Shown here piece after piece: positions 43,564-52,609 of a DNA stretch of 64,000 bases (position 1 is its first letter; each line of letters starts with the position of its first letter). The stretch lies in assembly GCF_003203515.1 (NCBI RefSeq), contig NZ_BGNG01000010.1, forward strand, positions 59,460 through 123,459, written 5' to 3'. The stretch is from Glaciecola sp. KUL10 (GTDB lineage: Bacteria > Pseudomonadota > Gammaproteobacteria > Enterobacterales > Alteromonadaceae). The position numbers and the translations under genes are program-made. The notes beneath the pieces were generated by a model. That model made no database searches. It was not told the DNA's origin and was given only the letters and a program-made list of their open reading frames with translations.

Positions 43564-45633
43564 ATGCTAAACAAAGCTTTTAAGCTAAGTCTACTTGCCG
43601 GCGCATTGACATTATCAAGCGCAGTGATGGCAAAGGCTGGTTTCGAAATTGAACATCTTCCTTTAGTTAAACACGCTGGCAACGTCACCGTATCGGGTGA
43701 TGGTAAGTTGACAGCCTATACTGTCTCAAGCCCTAGAAATCTCCTTGAGGGTGATGATGATGGTCGCGCAGATACGCACTTATTTGTGATGCGTGACGGT
43801 CAGCAACCCGTTCAATTTATTGGTGGTCATGGAAGTGTATCTGCGCTTCAGTTCAGCCCAGATAATAAAACCTTATTTTTTAAAACCAAACGAGATGATG
43901 ATAAGCAGACCTCGCTGTATTCAATTTCCTTATCCGGTGGTGAGGCCTTAAAGCGTTTCGAGTTTGAAACCAGTATTGGCGATTATGAAGTGGCAAAAGA
44001 TGGCACGACTCTATACTTCGTTGCCAAAGCAAAAGACGAGACACCCGATTTAAAGAAAAAGGGATTCAAAGCCTACGCTTATGAAGAAGATGACCGACTC
44101 AACGATTTATGGTCAGTCGACTTAACGGATCCAGATGCTGAAGCGACTAAGTTGTATGAAAAAGGGCATATGACAAGTTTTGATTTATCTGACGATGGCG
44201 ACACGATTGTGGCTGCGGTTGCTCCGACTAATTTAATCGATGATTTTTATATGGAGCGCAACCTTGTCGTTATCGATGCTAAAAGTGGTGAGCAAACCAA
44301 TTTAATTGATATCCCAGGCAAGTTAGGTACCTTTGAAATTTCACCTAATGGCAAACACATCGCGTTCAACGCAGGCACAGATAAGCATGATTCATCAACG
44401 GGCGTCTTGATGCTTGCAAAAACTGACAGCGCGGAGTTTACTCAACTCACTGCTGAAAAAGAGCAGCATATTGTAGATGTCGATTGGTTGGGTAAAGACA
44501 TATTGACCGTGGTTCACAAAGGTGTTGAAACCGACCTTGTGGTGTATAAAACCAATGGCGATATTCGACGTACACTCAAAACATCCGACGATATTGCGGT
44601 GAGAAGTGCAGATGTAGGCGACGGTGAAATTAGTTTTATTGCAGACAGCCCAGTGCACCCACGAGAGGTGTTTAAAGTTGAGCGTAGAAGCGGTAAAAAA
44701 GCCTCTGACCACAATGCATGGTTAAAAGACGTGGATTTACACAGTCAGTCTACGTTTACCTATAAAGCACGCGATGGTGAAAACATTGAGGGACTTTTAA
44801 TTACGCCAAATGGTCAAGCACCTGCTGGAGGGTGGCCGCTTATTTTAGCCGTTCACGGTGGTCCCGAAGCGCACTTCAGTGATGGTTGGATTACTCGTTA
44901 CTCTGAACCTGGACAGTTTGCAGCAACAAAAGGCTATGCGGTTTACTACCCTAACTATCGCGGATCTACGGGACGCGGCGTTGCATTCGCTAAACAGCAT
45001 CAAAACGATTATGCGCGCAAAGAGTTTAACGACTTAGTTGATGGTGTTGAAGCGCTGGCTGAAGCAGGTGTGATCAACAAAGATCGCGTGGGCATTACAG
45101 GGGGATCTTACGGTGGTTATGCTTCAATGTGGGGAGCAACTGCCCTAACTGAGCATTTCGCTGCTGCTGTTGCCTTTGTTGGGATTTCAAACCAAGTATC
45201 CAAATTTGGTACCAGTGATATTCCAAAAGAGATGCATTTGGTTCACTCGCTCAAGTGGCCTTGGGAAGATAACTGGATGAATCTAATAGAGCGCTCTCCA
45301 ATTTTCCATGCTGGAAAAAGTAAAACACCTACACTCATTATGCATGGTGAAGAAGATACTCGCGTACATCCGAGCCAATCAATGGAATTATATCGTTCAA
45401 TGAAAGTGCGCACGGACACGCCGGTTAGATTGGTCTTTTATCCGGGCGAAGGTCATGGCAATAGAAAAGCAGCAGCTCAGTTCGACTATGCACTGCGTTT
45501 AATGCGTTGGATGGATACTTACCTTGCTGAAGAAGCTTCTAGAATGGATCCGATGCCTGCATTTGATCTAGGCATGGAAGACATCCTCAAAGGCGATGAA
45601 GAGTCGACAGATGCTGATGAAAGCAAAGATTAA
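43564..45633 (+). CDS. S9-family prolyl oligopeptidase-like peptidase, exported
   Basis: A 689-residue protein with signal peptide (about 1-23), a WD40/PD40-like propeller (30-390) and an alpha/beta-hydrolase domain (400-665). Catalytic Ser is in TGGSYGGY, Asp in HGEEDTRVHP and His in GEGHGNRK. This is the dipeptidyl/acylaminoacyl-peptidase branch of S9. A D/E-rich tail ends the protein. CGGAGTACCCC precedes the start, and a good terminator follows. Confidence 0.92.
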   Translation: MLNKAFKLSLLAGALTLSSAVMAKAGFEIEHLPLVKHAGNVTVSGDGKLTAYTVSSPRNLLEGDDDGRADTHLFVMRDGQQPVQFIGGHGSVSALQFSPDNKTLFFKTKRDDDKQTSLYSISLSGGEALKRFEFETSIGDYEVAKDGTTLYFVAKAKDETPDLKKKGFKAYAYEEDDRLNDLWSVDLTDPDAEATKLYEKGHMTSFDLSDDGDTIVAAVAPTNLIDDFYMERNLVVIDAKSGEQTNLIDIPGKLGTFEISPNGKHIAFNAGTDKHDSSTGVLMLAKTDSAEFTQLTAEKEQHIVDVDWLGKDILTVVHKGVETDLVVYKTNGDIRRTLKTSDDIAVRSADVGDGEISFIADSPVHPREVFKVERRSGKKASDHNAWLKDVDLHSQSTFTYKARDGENIEGLLITPNGQAPAGGWPLILAVHGGPEAHFSDGWITRYSEPGQFAATKGYAVYYPNYRGSTGRGVAFAKQHQNDYARKEFNDLVDGVEALAEAGVINKDRVGITGGSYGGYASMWGATALTEHFAAAVAFVGISNQVSKFGTSDIPKEMHLVHSLKWPWEDNWMNLIERSPIFHAGKSKTPTLIMHGEEDTRVHPSQSMELYRSMKVRTDTPVRLVFYPGEGHGNRKAAAQFDYALRLMRWMDTYLAEEASRMDPMPAFDLGMEDILKGDEESTDADESKD

Positions 45634-45654
45634 ACTTTCGTAATAATCGGTAAC

Positions 45655-45682
45655 AAAGGGGCGACTTGGGTCGCCCTTTTTA
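45655..45682 (+). terminator. Rho-independent terminator after the S9 peptidase
   Basis: GGGGCGAC and GTCGCCC pair around a TTGG loop and are followed by TTTTTATTTT. Confidence 0.88.
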
Positions 45683-45872
45683 TTTTCTACCCATTGCTTT
45701 TTGGCCTCGACCAGTCATTAAGTCATTGCTTTTCAGCGCTTTGTATCAGTTAACAATTGTAAATTTATCGAAAAGATGGAGTCCTTTACTCTACAAAAGT
45801 CGTATTTTTTGGTCTGATCGGAATTACGTTCATTAGCGTAATCATAAGCTTACAAATCGGGATAATTAAGTC

Positions 45873-46949
45873 ATGCTTTTAAATAAAAAACACGGCCTAG
45901 CCGCTTTTGTGCTTTTAGTCTGTTCTAGCAGTGTATGGGCACAAAGTTGGGGCGGTGCTGAACGCGCAGCAAGTGTGTTAGTTCAACCTGTCGTTTTTGA
46001 ATACGAAGAAGCTAAAATTGAAGCTGTCGGCACCGCGGAAGCGGTCAAGTCCGTGACGTTGTTTCCAGCTGTCGCAGATAAGGTAACAGAAATTAATTTC
46101 ACACCCGGGCAGCGAGTAAACGCCGGTGACGTATTAATTAAGTTAGATGATCGCCGCCAAAGAGTTGCGCTTTCTAGGGCGCAGATTCAACTTGCTGATG
46201 CTAAACGCAACTATCAGAGACTACTTGATAGTCAAAAGAGGGGCGCCGCTTCGCAAAGTGCTTTGGACGATGCCAAAACTGTTCGCGATTTAGCAGAGGT
46301 TGAACTTGAACAAGCTCAAGCAGATTTAGAAGACCGAAGTCTTCTCGCGCCATTTGACGGGGTTTTAGGGTTAACTGACATTGAAGTAGGAGATCGCATC
46401 ACCACTCAAACGGTGGTCACAACGATCGATAAGCGTGACAATATTTTCGTAAACTTCAACGCGCCCGAGGCTGCTTTAGGTATCTTGCTTAATAATCCTG
46501 AGGTTAGCCTTCAACCATGGTCCAATCGGACGACCTATTTAAATGCAAAAATTGCAGAGGTCGATTCTCGAATTGACGAGAATGATAGAACGATTCGAGC
46601 CCGCGCTATTCTAGACAATGCTGATGATAACTATCGTCCAGGTATGAGCTTTCGCGTTAGCCTTAGTTTGAAAGGCAAAGAATACGCCGCTATTCCAGAA
46701 GCTGCTCTTTCTTGGGGCGCTTCTGGTGCCTATGTTTGGAAGTCAGTAGACGACAAAGCTCAAAGAGTCGATGTTAAAGTGAAACAACGACTGCGTGGAC
46801 GCATACTAGTTGAAGGTAAATTAAATCAAGGTGATACTTTGATTACAGAGGGAATACAAAGGCTTAGAGTAGGGCAAGCCGTGAAAGCAGTGCCTACCGC
46901 CGTTGCAGACAAGCCGCGAACAGAGCCAGCAAAAAGAGGTGAGTCGTAG
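45873..46949 (+). CDS. RND efflux periplasmic adaptor (membrane fusion protein)
   Basis: A 358-residue exported protein with signal peptide (about 1-23), a lipoyl/barrel-sandwich domain (EINFTPGQRVNAGDVLIKLDD and LLAPFDGVLGLTDIEVGD), a helical hairpin between and beta-barrel domains after. It links the RND pump to an outer-membrane channel. Two bases separate it from the pump gene. No outer-membrane channel gene is nearby, so it likely shares TolC. Confidence 0.92.
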   Translation: MLLNKKHGLAAFVLLVCSSSVWAQSWGGAERAASVLVQPVVFEYEEAKIEAVGTAEAVKSVTLFPAVADKVTEINFTPGQRVNAGDVLIKLDDRRQRVALSRAQIQLADAKRNYQRLLDSQKRGAASQSALDDAKTVRDLAEVELEQAQADLEDRSLLAPFDGVLGLTDIEVGDRITTQTVVTTIDKRDNIFVNFNAPEAALGILLNNPEVSLQPWSNRTTYLNAKIAEVDSRIDENDRTIRARAILDNADDNYRPGMSFRVSLSLKGKEYAAIPEAALSWGASGAYVWKSVDDKAQRVDVKVKQRLRGRILVEGKLNQGDTLITEGIQRLRVGQAVKAVPTAVADKPRTEPAKRGES

Positions 46950-46951
46950 TC

Positions 46952-49900
46952 ATGAAGAGCAACGAACTCAACCAAGTAAATGACTTGCCGTCATTATCAA
47001 TCCGCAGACCCGTTTTAATTGTCGTTGTAAATTTGTTGATTGTGATAGCAGGTTTATCAGCAATTTTTGGCTTAGAAGTGCGAGAGCTTCCAGATGTAGA
47101 TAGACCCATCGTATCTGTTCGCGCTAATTTCCCCGGCGCTTCACCTGAAGCTGTCGATTCAGAGGTGACCAGTAGATTAGAAGGTGCGGTTGCCCGAGTC
47201 AGTGGCGTCAAATCGATTCGCGCTCAAAGCGAAGAAGGCTTTTCAAGAGTCAGAGCTGAATTCCGTCCCGGCATCAATTTAGAAGACGCAGCTAACGAGA
47301 TGCGCGAGGCTATCAGTCAAGTGCAACGCGAACTTCCAGACGATGTAGAAAGGCTTTCTATCGTCAAGGCCGACAACGACGCTCAATCAATCGTTAACTT
47401 AGCGGTTTCTAGTGAGACACTCAATCTAGAATCCCTCACCGAGCGAGTCGAAACCGACTTAGTACCTCTATTTTTAAGTATCCCCGGCGTCGCTGACGTG
47501 CGCTTAAACGGCGAGCGCGAGCGAGTGTTGCGCGTGATGGTCGATCCTTTGCGATTAACAAGTTTTAATTTGTCGATGACACAAGTGGCTGATGCTTTAC
47601 AACTCGCGCCCTTTGATGTGCCAGCGGGTAGTTTAAGGTCGAGTGATCAGCAATTGATCGTAAGAGCAGATGCAACCTCAGTTTCAGCAGAAGACGTAGA
47701 AGATATCGTTGTACAAGGCAATACGCGTATTGGAGATATCGCCAGTGTGTTCTTTGGCCCTGCTGATCCAAATAGTTTTGTAAGGCTAAATGGTACACCC
47801 GTGATTGGTGTGGGTGTTATCCGTCAAGCAAAATCCAATACCATCGAAATTTCTGATGAAGTTCTGGCGATGATCGAACGTTTGGATAAGCGCTTTCCTG
47901 ATATGACGATGGTGGTAACGTCAGACGATGCTGAGTTTATTAGAGATTCAGTAGAAGAGGTAATCGTTTCGTTAACGCTTACTGTTGCGCTGGTTGTGCT
48001 AACGCTTTGGGTGTTTATCGGTTCTCTGCGCTCGACAGTCGTGCCAGCGTTCTCAATACCCGTGTCACTTGCAGGTGCATTGGCAGTCATCTATCTTCTT
48101 GGTTTCTCCATTAATATTTTAACCTTGCTGGCACTTGTTTTAGCAACCGGCCTAATTGTTGATGACGCCATTGTTGTATCTGAAAATATTCAACGTCGAC
48201 GCGCAATGGGCATGGGCGCACGCGCGGCAGCGGTCATCGGAACTCGGGAAGTGTTTTTCGCGGTGGTTGCCACTACCGCTGTATTAGCCGCGGTATTTAT
48301 TCCTATCGCATTTTTACCATCCACCGCCGGTAGATTGTTCAGAGAGTTTGGTGGTGTGCTCGCGGGAGCGGTGATTATCTCATCTTTTGTCGCCTTATCA
48401 CTGGTGCCAGCCTTGACCGCCAAACTGCCACTTAAAAGCAAGGAGAACGGGCTATTTAGTCGAACATTCGGCGCACTTGGCTTAAAAATCCTTTCTGCCT
48501 ACCAGACGAGTCTAGGATGGTCGCTTAGATATGCATGGCTCATTGTGCTGCTAAGCGTTGCAGCAGCAGGAGGGGCGTTTGCACTTTATAAGCAGATTGA
48601 TAATGAGTTACTCCCACCCGAAGACCGCGGCACGATTAGAGTGTTTGCTAGAGGCCCTGATGGTGTTGGAATTAACTTTATGGACCGACAAGCCCAACAA
48701 ATCGAAGAAAAACTAGCTCCGTTTGTTGAAAGTGGTGATGTTGAGTCCTTTTATACAATCGTTGGTCGTTGGGATCCTAATGTGACGTTTATCACAGTTC
48801 CTTTAGCGCATTGGGATGATCGTGAGCAAACACAGCAAGAAATACTCGATAAACTCAGGCCACAGGTCGCTGCCATACCAGGCTCACCGGGGCGTGCTTT
48901 TGGTTCAAACAGTCTAAATCTTCGAGGACAAGGCGGCGGGCTAGAGCTTGCACTAACGGGAAGTTCTTATGAGCAAATATACGAAGCTGCGCTAGAATTT
49001 AGCAAGCAGATTGAAGACCAATTACCCGAGCTAGGCTCTGCACGCATATCATATCAGCCAACACAGCCGCAAATGCGGGTGAATATTGATAGACGCCGTG
49101 CTGAAGAATTGGGTGTACCTTTCAATGATATCAGTCGCACATTGCGAGCTGCCATTAATGGTGATGATATCGCTGATTTAAACGTGGGCGACCAAGCGGT
49201 GCCGATACTTTTACAAGCTGACAATCGCAATACGAGTAACCCTGCTGACTTAACAAATCTATATGTTGCTTCAAATACAGGTAGCCTTGTACCACTTTCT
49301 AGCATTGCTTATTTGAGTGAAGAAGGCGTTGCAGCTGAATTAGAACGTCATGCACAACGTCGCGCAATTGAGCTGGATATGGAATTACCCGACGATTTGC
49401 CTTTGTCGGATGCCGTGAGTTCACTGAGAGAGCTTGCACAATCAACCCTACCTGATGGTATTGGCCTTGTATTCTTAGGTGAAGCGCAGACTTTTGAAGA
49501 AACCTCTCAACAGGTGATGTTTACCTATGGTTTGGCTTTCTTAATTGTATTGCTTGTGTTGGCTGCGCAGTTTGAGAGTATCAATAGCGCCGTTGTGGTC
49601 ATGTTAACTGTTCCGTTTGGTATCGCAGCGGCAGTATTTGCACTTTATCTGACAGGTACATCAATTAATGTTTATTCACAAATAGGCCTTGTGATGCTAA
49701 TCGGCTTGTTAGCCAAAAACTCGATTCTCTTAGTTGAGTTTGCAGACCAACTTCGAGACAAAGGTGAAACGGTCAAAGACGCAATTTTGAAAGCGGGTGA
49801 AGTACGTTTACGTCCCATTATGATGACCTTAATGTCAACTATTTTGGGTGGCTTACCGCTGATTTTATCAACGGGTGCCGGTGCTGAATCTCGCAACGCA

Positions 49901-50059
49901 ATTGGTTGGGTTGTATTTGGTGGACTAGGTATCGCCGCAGTGTTTACTTTGTATCTCACGCCTGTGATTTATTTAGCATTGGCAAGGTTTGCGAAGCCGC
50001 GCGCTAATGAAACAAGGCGTCTTGAAAAAGAAATGCAGGACGCACAAGAGATCCATTAG
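46952..50059 (+). CDS. RND-family efflux pump permease
   Basis: A 1035-residue inner-membrane pump with RND features: N-terminal helix, large periplasmic loops, the proton-relay pair in TGLIVDDAIVVSENI (about 405) and LIGLLAKNSILLVEF near 915. It is of the AcrB/MdtB-like hydrophobe/amphiphile class by length. Substrate unknown. Confidence 0.94.
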   Translation: MKSNELNQVNDLPSLSIRRPVLIVVVNLLIVIAGLSAIFGLEVRELPDVDRPIVSVRANFPGASPEAVDSEVTSRLEGAVARVSGVKSIRAQSEEGFSRVRAEFRPGINLEDAANEMREAISQVQRELPDDVERLSIVKADNDAQSIVNLAVSSETLNLESLTERVETDLVPLFLSIPGVADVRLNGERERVLRVMVDPLRLTSFNLSMTQVADALQLAPFDVPAGSLRSSDQQLIVRADATSVSAEDVEDIVVQGNTRIGDIASVFFGPADPNSFVRLNGTPVIGVGVIRQAKSNTIEISDEVLAMIERLDKRFPDMTMVVTSDDAEFIRDSVEEVIVSLTLTVALVVLTLWVFIGSLRSTVVPAFSIPVSLAGALAVIYLLGFSINILTLLALVLATGLIVDDAIVVSENIQRRRAMGMGARAAAVIGTREVFFAVVATTAVLAAVFIPIAFLPSTAGRLFREFGGVLAGAVIISSFVALSLVPALTAKLPLKSKENGLFSRTFGALGLKILSAYQTSLGWSLRYAWLIVLLSVAAAGGAFALYKQIDNELLPPEDRGTIRVFARGPDGVGINFMDRQAQQIEEKLAPFVESGDVESFYTIVGRWDPNVTFITVPLAHWDDREQTQQEILDKLRPQVAAIPGSPGRAFGSNSLNLRGQGGGLELALTGSSYEQIYEAALEFSKQIEDQLPELGSARISYQPTQPQMRVNIDRRRAEELGVPFNDISRTLRAAINGDDIADLNVGDQAVPILLQADNRNTSNPADLTNLYVASNTGSLVPLSSIAYLSEEGVAAELERHAQRRAIELDMELPDDLPLSDAVSSLRELAQSTLPDGIGLVFLGEAQTFEETSQQVMFTYGLAFLIVLLVLAAQFESINSAVVVMLTVPFGIAAAVFALYLTGTSINVYSQIGLVMLIGLLAKNSILLVEFADQLRDKGETVKDAILKAGEVRLRPIMMTLMSTILGGLPLILSTGAGAESRNAIGWVVFGGLGIAAVFTLYLTPVIYLALARFAKPRANETRRLEKEMQDAQEIH

Positions 50060-50072
50060 TCTTTTAGTGAGC

Positions 50073-50114
50073 AATGTTAGGCGATGCGCTATACTTGCCG
50101 CATCGTCTAACATT
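50073..50114. terminator. 16-bp-stem hairpin after the RND pump gene
   Basis: AATGTTAGGCGATGCG pairs with CGCATCGTCTAACATT (one G-U) around a 10-base loop. It lies between the pump stop and iadA. No T-run, so it may act as a terminator with Rho or as a stabilising hairpin. Confidence 0.5.
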
Positions 50115-50149
50115 TGATGTCTTAAAATACATTAGAGAGCTCACTACTC

Positions 50150-51298
50150 GTGATAACCATAATTAAAAATGCAAACGTGTTTGCTCCACATTCGATGGGG
50201 CTCAACAACATCGTGGTCGCAGCCTCCAAAATTATTTATGTGGGAAAATCCCTTCCTACTATCGATTTACCCTCGACAGTCATTGACGCCGAAGGAGCAA
50301 TGGTGACGCCTGGTTTTATCGACAGCCACACTCATTTAACAGGGGGTGGTGGTGAAGCAGGGTTTTCCACACGAGTACCTCCAGTACCTCTGAGTAAATT
50401 TACGTCCGCTGGCGTCACCACTGCTGTTGGCCTGCTAGGTACTGACGATGTGACACGCAATACAGAATCGATGGTTGCTCAAGTATACGCATTACGAGAA
50501 GAAGGGTTCTCAGCCTATTGTTACACCGGCGGTTATCACCTTCCACCCACCACATTAACGGGTTCAGTGCAGTCAGATATCGTGTTTATTGAGCCAGTCA
50601 TCGGTGTTGGAGAATTAGCCATTAGCGATCACCGCTCTAGCCAACCTACCTTAAATGAGCTATTGAAAGTGGCTTCGCAAGCCCATGTCGCAAGGTTGAT
50701 GACCGGCAAAGCAGGGATGTTGCATCTGCATCTGGGTGATGGTGAACGAGGATTGAGCTTAGTCAGAGAAGCCTTAGAACAAGCTGAAATACCACCGCGC
50801 ACATACAACCCAACACACATTAATCGCCAACGTTTTTTGTTTGAAGAAGCCTGCGAACTGGCTAAACAAGGTTGTTGGGTTGATGTAACCGCTTTTGAGA
50901 CGGGAGAAGAAGGCTATGAGCCTCCTGAAGCCTTACTGCGTTACATGAATCAAGACCTGCCACAAGACAAATTGACTATTAGCAGTGATGGAGGCGGTTG
51001 CCTACCTGATTTCAATGCAGATGGCAGTTTGCGCAAAATGGACTTTGCAGCATCGCAATCAATGACTGATGTTTTCTATCAACTTGTCGATAACGGCGAG
51101 AAAGTTGAAACATTTTTACCGTTTTTCACATTAAATGTTGCACAGTTGATGAATTTCCATCATAAAGGCCGCATTGTGGAAGGCGCAGATGCCGATCTTA
51201 TAATTTTTGATAAGCACAATCGCATTGAGCACGTCATGGCCCTTGGCCATTTACACGTTAAACATAAACAGCAAGTTATTAAAGGTACATTTGAGTAA
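50150..51298 (+). CDS. iadA: Isoaspartyl dipeptidase
   Basis: A 382-residue amidohydrolase starting with GTG. Metal ligands are visible in DSHTHLTGGGGE, HLHLGDG, NPTHINR and SSDGGG, in the order of E. coli IadA, and GELAISDHRSS is a family signature. It hydrolyses isoaspartyl dipeptides from damaged proteins. Confidence 0.92.
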   Translation: MITIIKNANVFAPHSMGLNNIVVAASKIIYVGKSLPTIDLPSTVIDAEGAMVTPGFIDSHTHLTGGGGEAGFSTRVPPVPLSKFTSAGVTTAVGLLGTDDVTRNTESMVAQVYALREEGFSAYCYTGGYHLPPTTLTGSVQSDIVFIEPVIGVGELAISDHRSSQPTLNELLKVASQAHVARLMTGKAGMLHLHLGDGERGLSLVREALEQAEIPPRTYNPTHINRQRFLFEEACELAKQGCWVDVTAFETGEEGYEPPEALLRYMNQDLPQDKLTISSDGGGCLPDFNADGSLRKMDFAASQSMTDVFYQLVDNGEKVETFLPFFTLNVAQLMNFHHKGRIVEGADADLIIFDKHNRIEHVMALGHLHVKHKQQVIKGTFE

Positions 51299-51576
51299 AT
51301 ACTTTTCGACTTCCTGATAAAGGGCGAAATCATTTTTCGTTTGAGTGAACTTTAAAAAGTCATACGAGAATCACATTACTACACTTGGTAATTTCTTGAG
51401 GGCAATAGATAACGACTCACTTGCTAACTACCCAACAGTAAAAATTTAAAATTTCTTTAAAAATCAATATATTTAATATTTTTCTTGATAATTGATAATT
51501 GATAATTTGGTGGTGGTGTTGCGGTTTTAAAGCGCCATTACCATAAAGACACAATAGTCACTCAAGGAATTTTTAT

Positions 51577-52590
51577 ATGGATATTCAGCGAGCCGCTCGG
51601 CTTGTCACTTCGCTATGTTTGTTAGTTTTAGCGCCACAGGCATTTAGTGATGATGCACTCTTCCAGTACGATTTTGAAACACACTCATTGTATTACGCGG
51701 ACGTCGACGGTGACGGCGGGACGGATATGTTTTTACATGCTCTGGTTGAAGGCGAACCCTCGCTTTGGGTGAAGGGCAGCGCGGGAAATAATCAACTTAT
51801 CCATAAGGCGGCCGACGCACAGCAGCTTCCTTTGTTGATTGAAGGTGAGTCATGGCATGAGGGTGTTGCTCAGGTGTTTATTGGGCGGTTGAACGACGAT
51901 GCCATGATAGACGTAGGCGTAATTCTGCCCAACAGTCAGCAAGTCTTTGGGTTATGGGGGGCGGCGACTGATGCACTATTATCCGCGCAGTTACTTGATG
52001 TGAGCACGTTTACTTGGGACAGAAATGAGGGCGAATACGAGTATTTAGCAGGCGACTTTAATGGTGATGATTTGATTGACCTTTTAGCGTTATCGCAATC
52101 GAATAAAGCGCACTTTGTCTATCACTATTCAGAGTCATCTGGGTTTGAGCAGGTTCAAAAGATTGGCAAAAATAAAAAATTGGGTAGTAAAAAAGACTTG
52201 AGGTTTTTGATGTCCGATTTTAACAACGATGGTAAGGATGATTTGTTTGCCATTGCGAGGAGTTCGGGTAAAAAACATTTTACTGCTTATGCCAATGAAA
52301 ATGGTAAGTTCAAAGAAAAGGACATTGAGGTACTAAAGGATAAGTTCACCCCTTACACATGGCTAAGTGACCAATACAGCACCAATGTTGTGGATATTGA
52401 TGCGGATGGCTATAACGAAATTCTCAGAATGTATAACTCCCCTTATGCTTATGACTTAGAAGGCAATCAATTTTTGCTTTTTGAGCCTGAAGTGCCACTC
52501 GATGAGCCATGTAAGATAGTGTTTTACAGTGTATTTAAAAAGGTACATGGCCTTTATTGCCCCGATGGTAGCGTAAAGCTCAGTCAGTAA
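51577..52590 (+). CDS. Exported FG-GAP/VCBS repeat protein
   Basis: A 337-residue protein with signal peptide (about 1-24) and at least four calcium-binding-type D-x-D/N-x-D-G repeats: ADVDGDGGTD, GDFNGDDLID, SDFNNDGKDD and DIDADGYNE. It ends 19 bases before the RHS gene and shares this repeat class with it, so the two are probably one operon. It may be a surface partner of the RHS protein; that role is inferred. Confidence 0.72.
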   Translation: MDIQRAARLVTSLCLLVLAPQAFSDDALFQYDFETHSLYYADVDGDGGTDMFLHALVEGEPSLWVKGSAGNNQLIHKAADAQQLPLLIEGESWHEGVAQVFIGRLNDDAMIDVGVILPNSQQVFGLWGAATDALLSAQLLDVSTFTWDRNEGEYEYLAGDFNGDDLIDLLALSQSNKAHFVYHYSESSGFEQVQKIGKNKKLGSKKDLRFLMSDFNNDGKDDLFAIARSSGKKHFTAYANENGKFKEKDIEVLKDKFTPYTWLSDQYSTNVVDIDADGYNEILRMYNSPYAYDLEGNQFLLFEPEVPLDEPCKIVFYSVFKKVHGLYCPDGSVKLSQ

Positions 52591-52609
52591 ATCAAAGACA
52601 AGGACAGTC

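Noticed and set aside
51485..51505. Three 7-bp TTGATAA direct repeats upstream of the FG-GAP gene, considered as iterons or CRISPR
   Set aside because: Too short and few for a CRISPR array or an origin; simple AT-rich slippage repeat.
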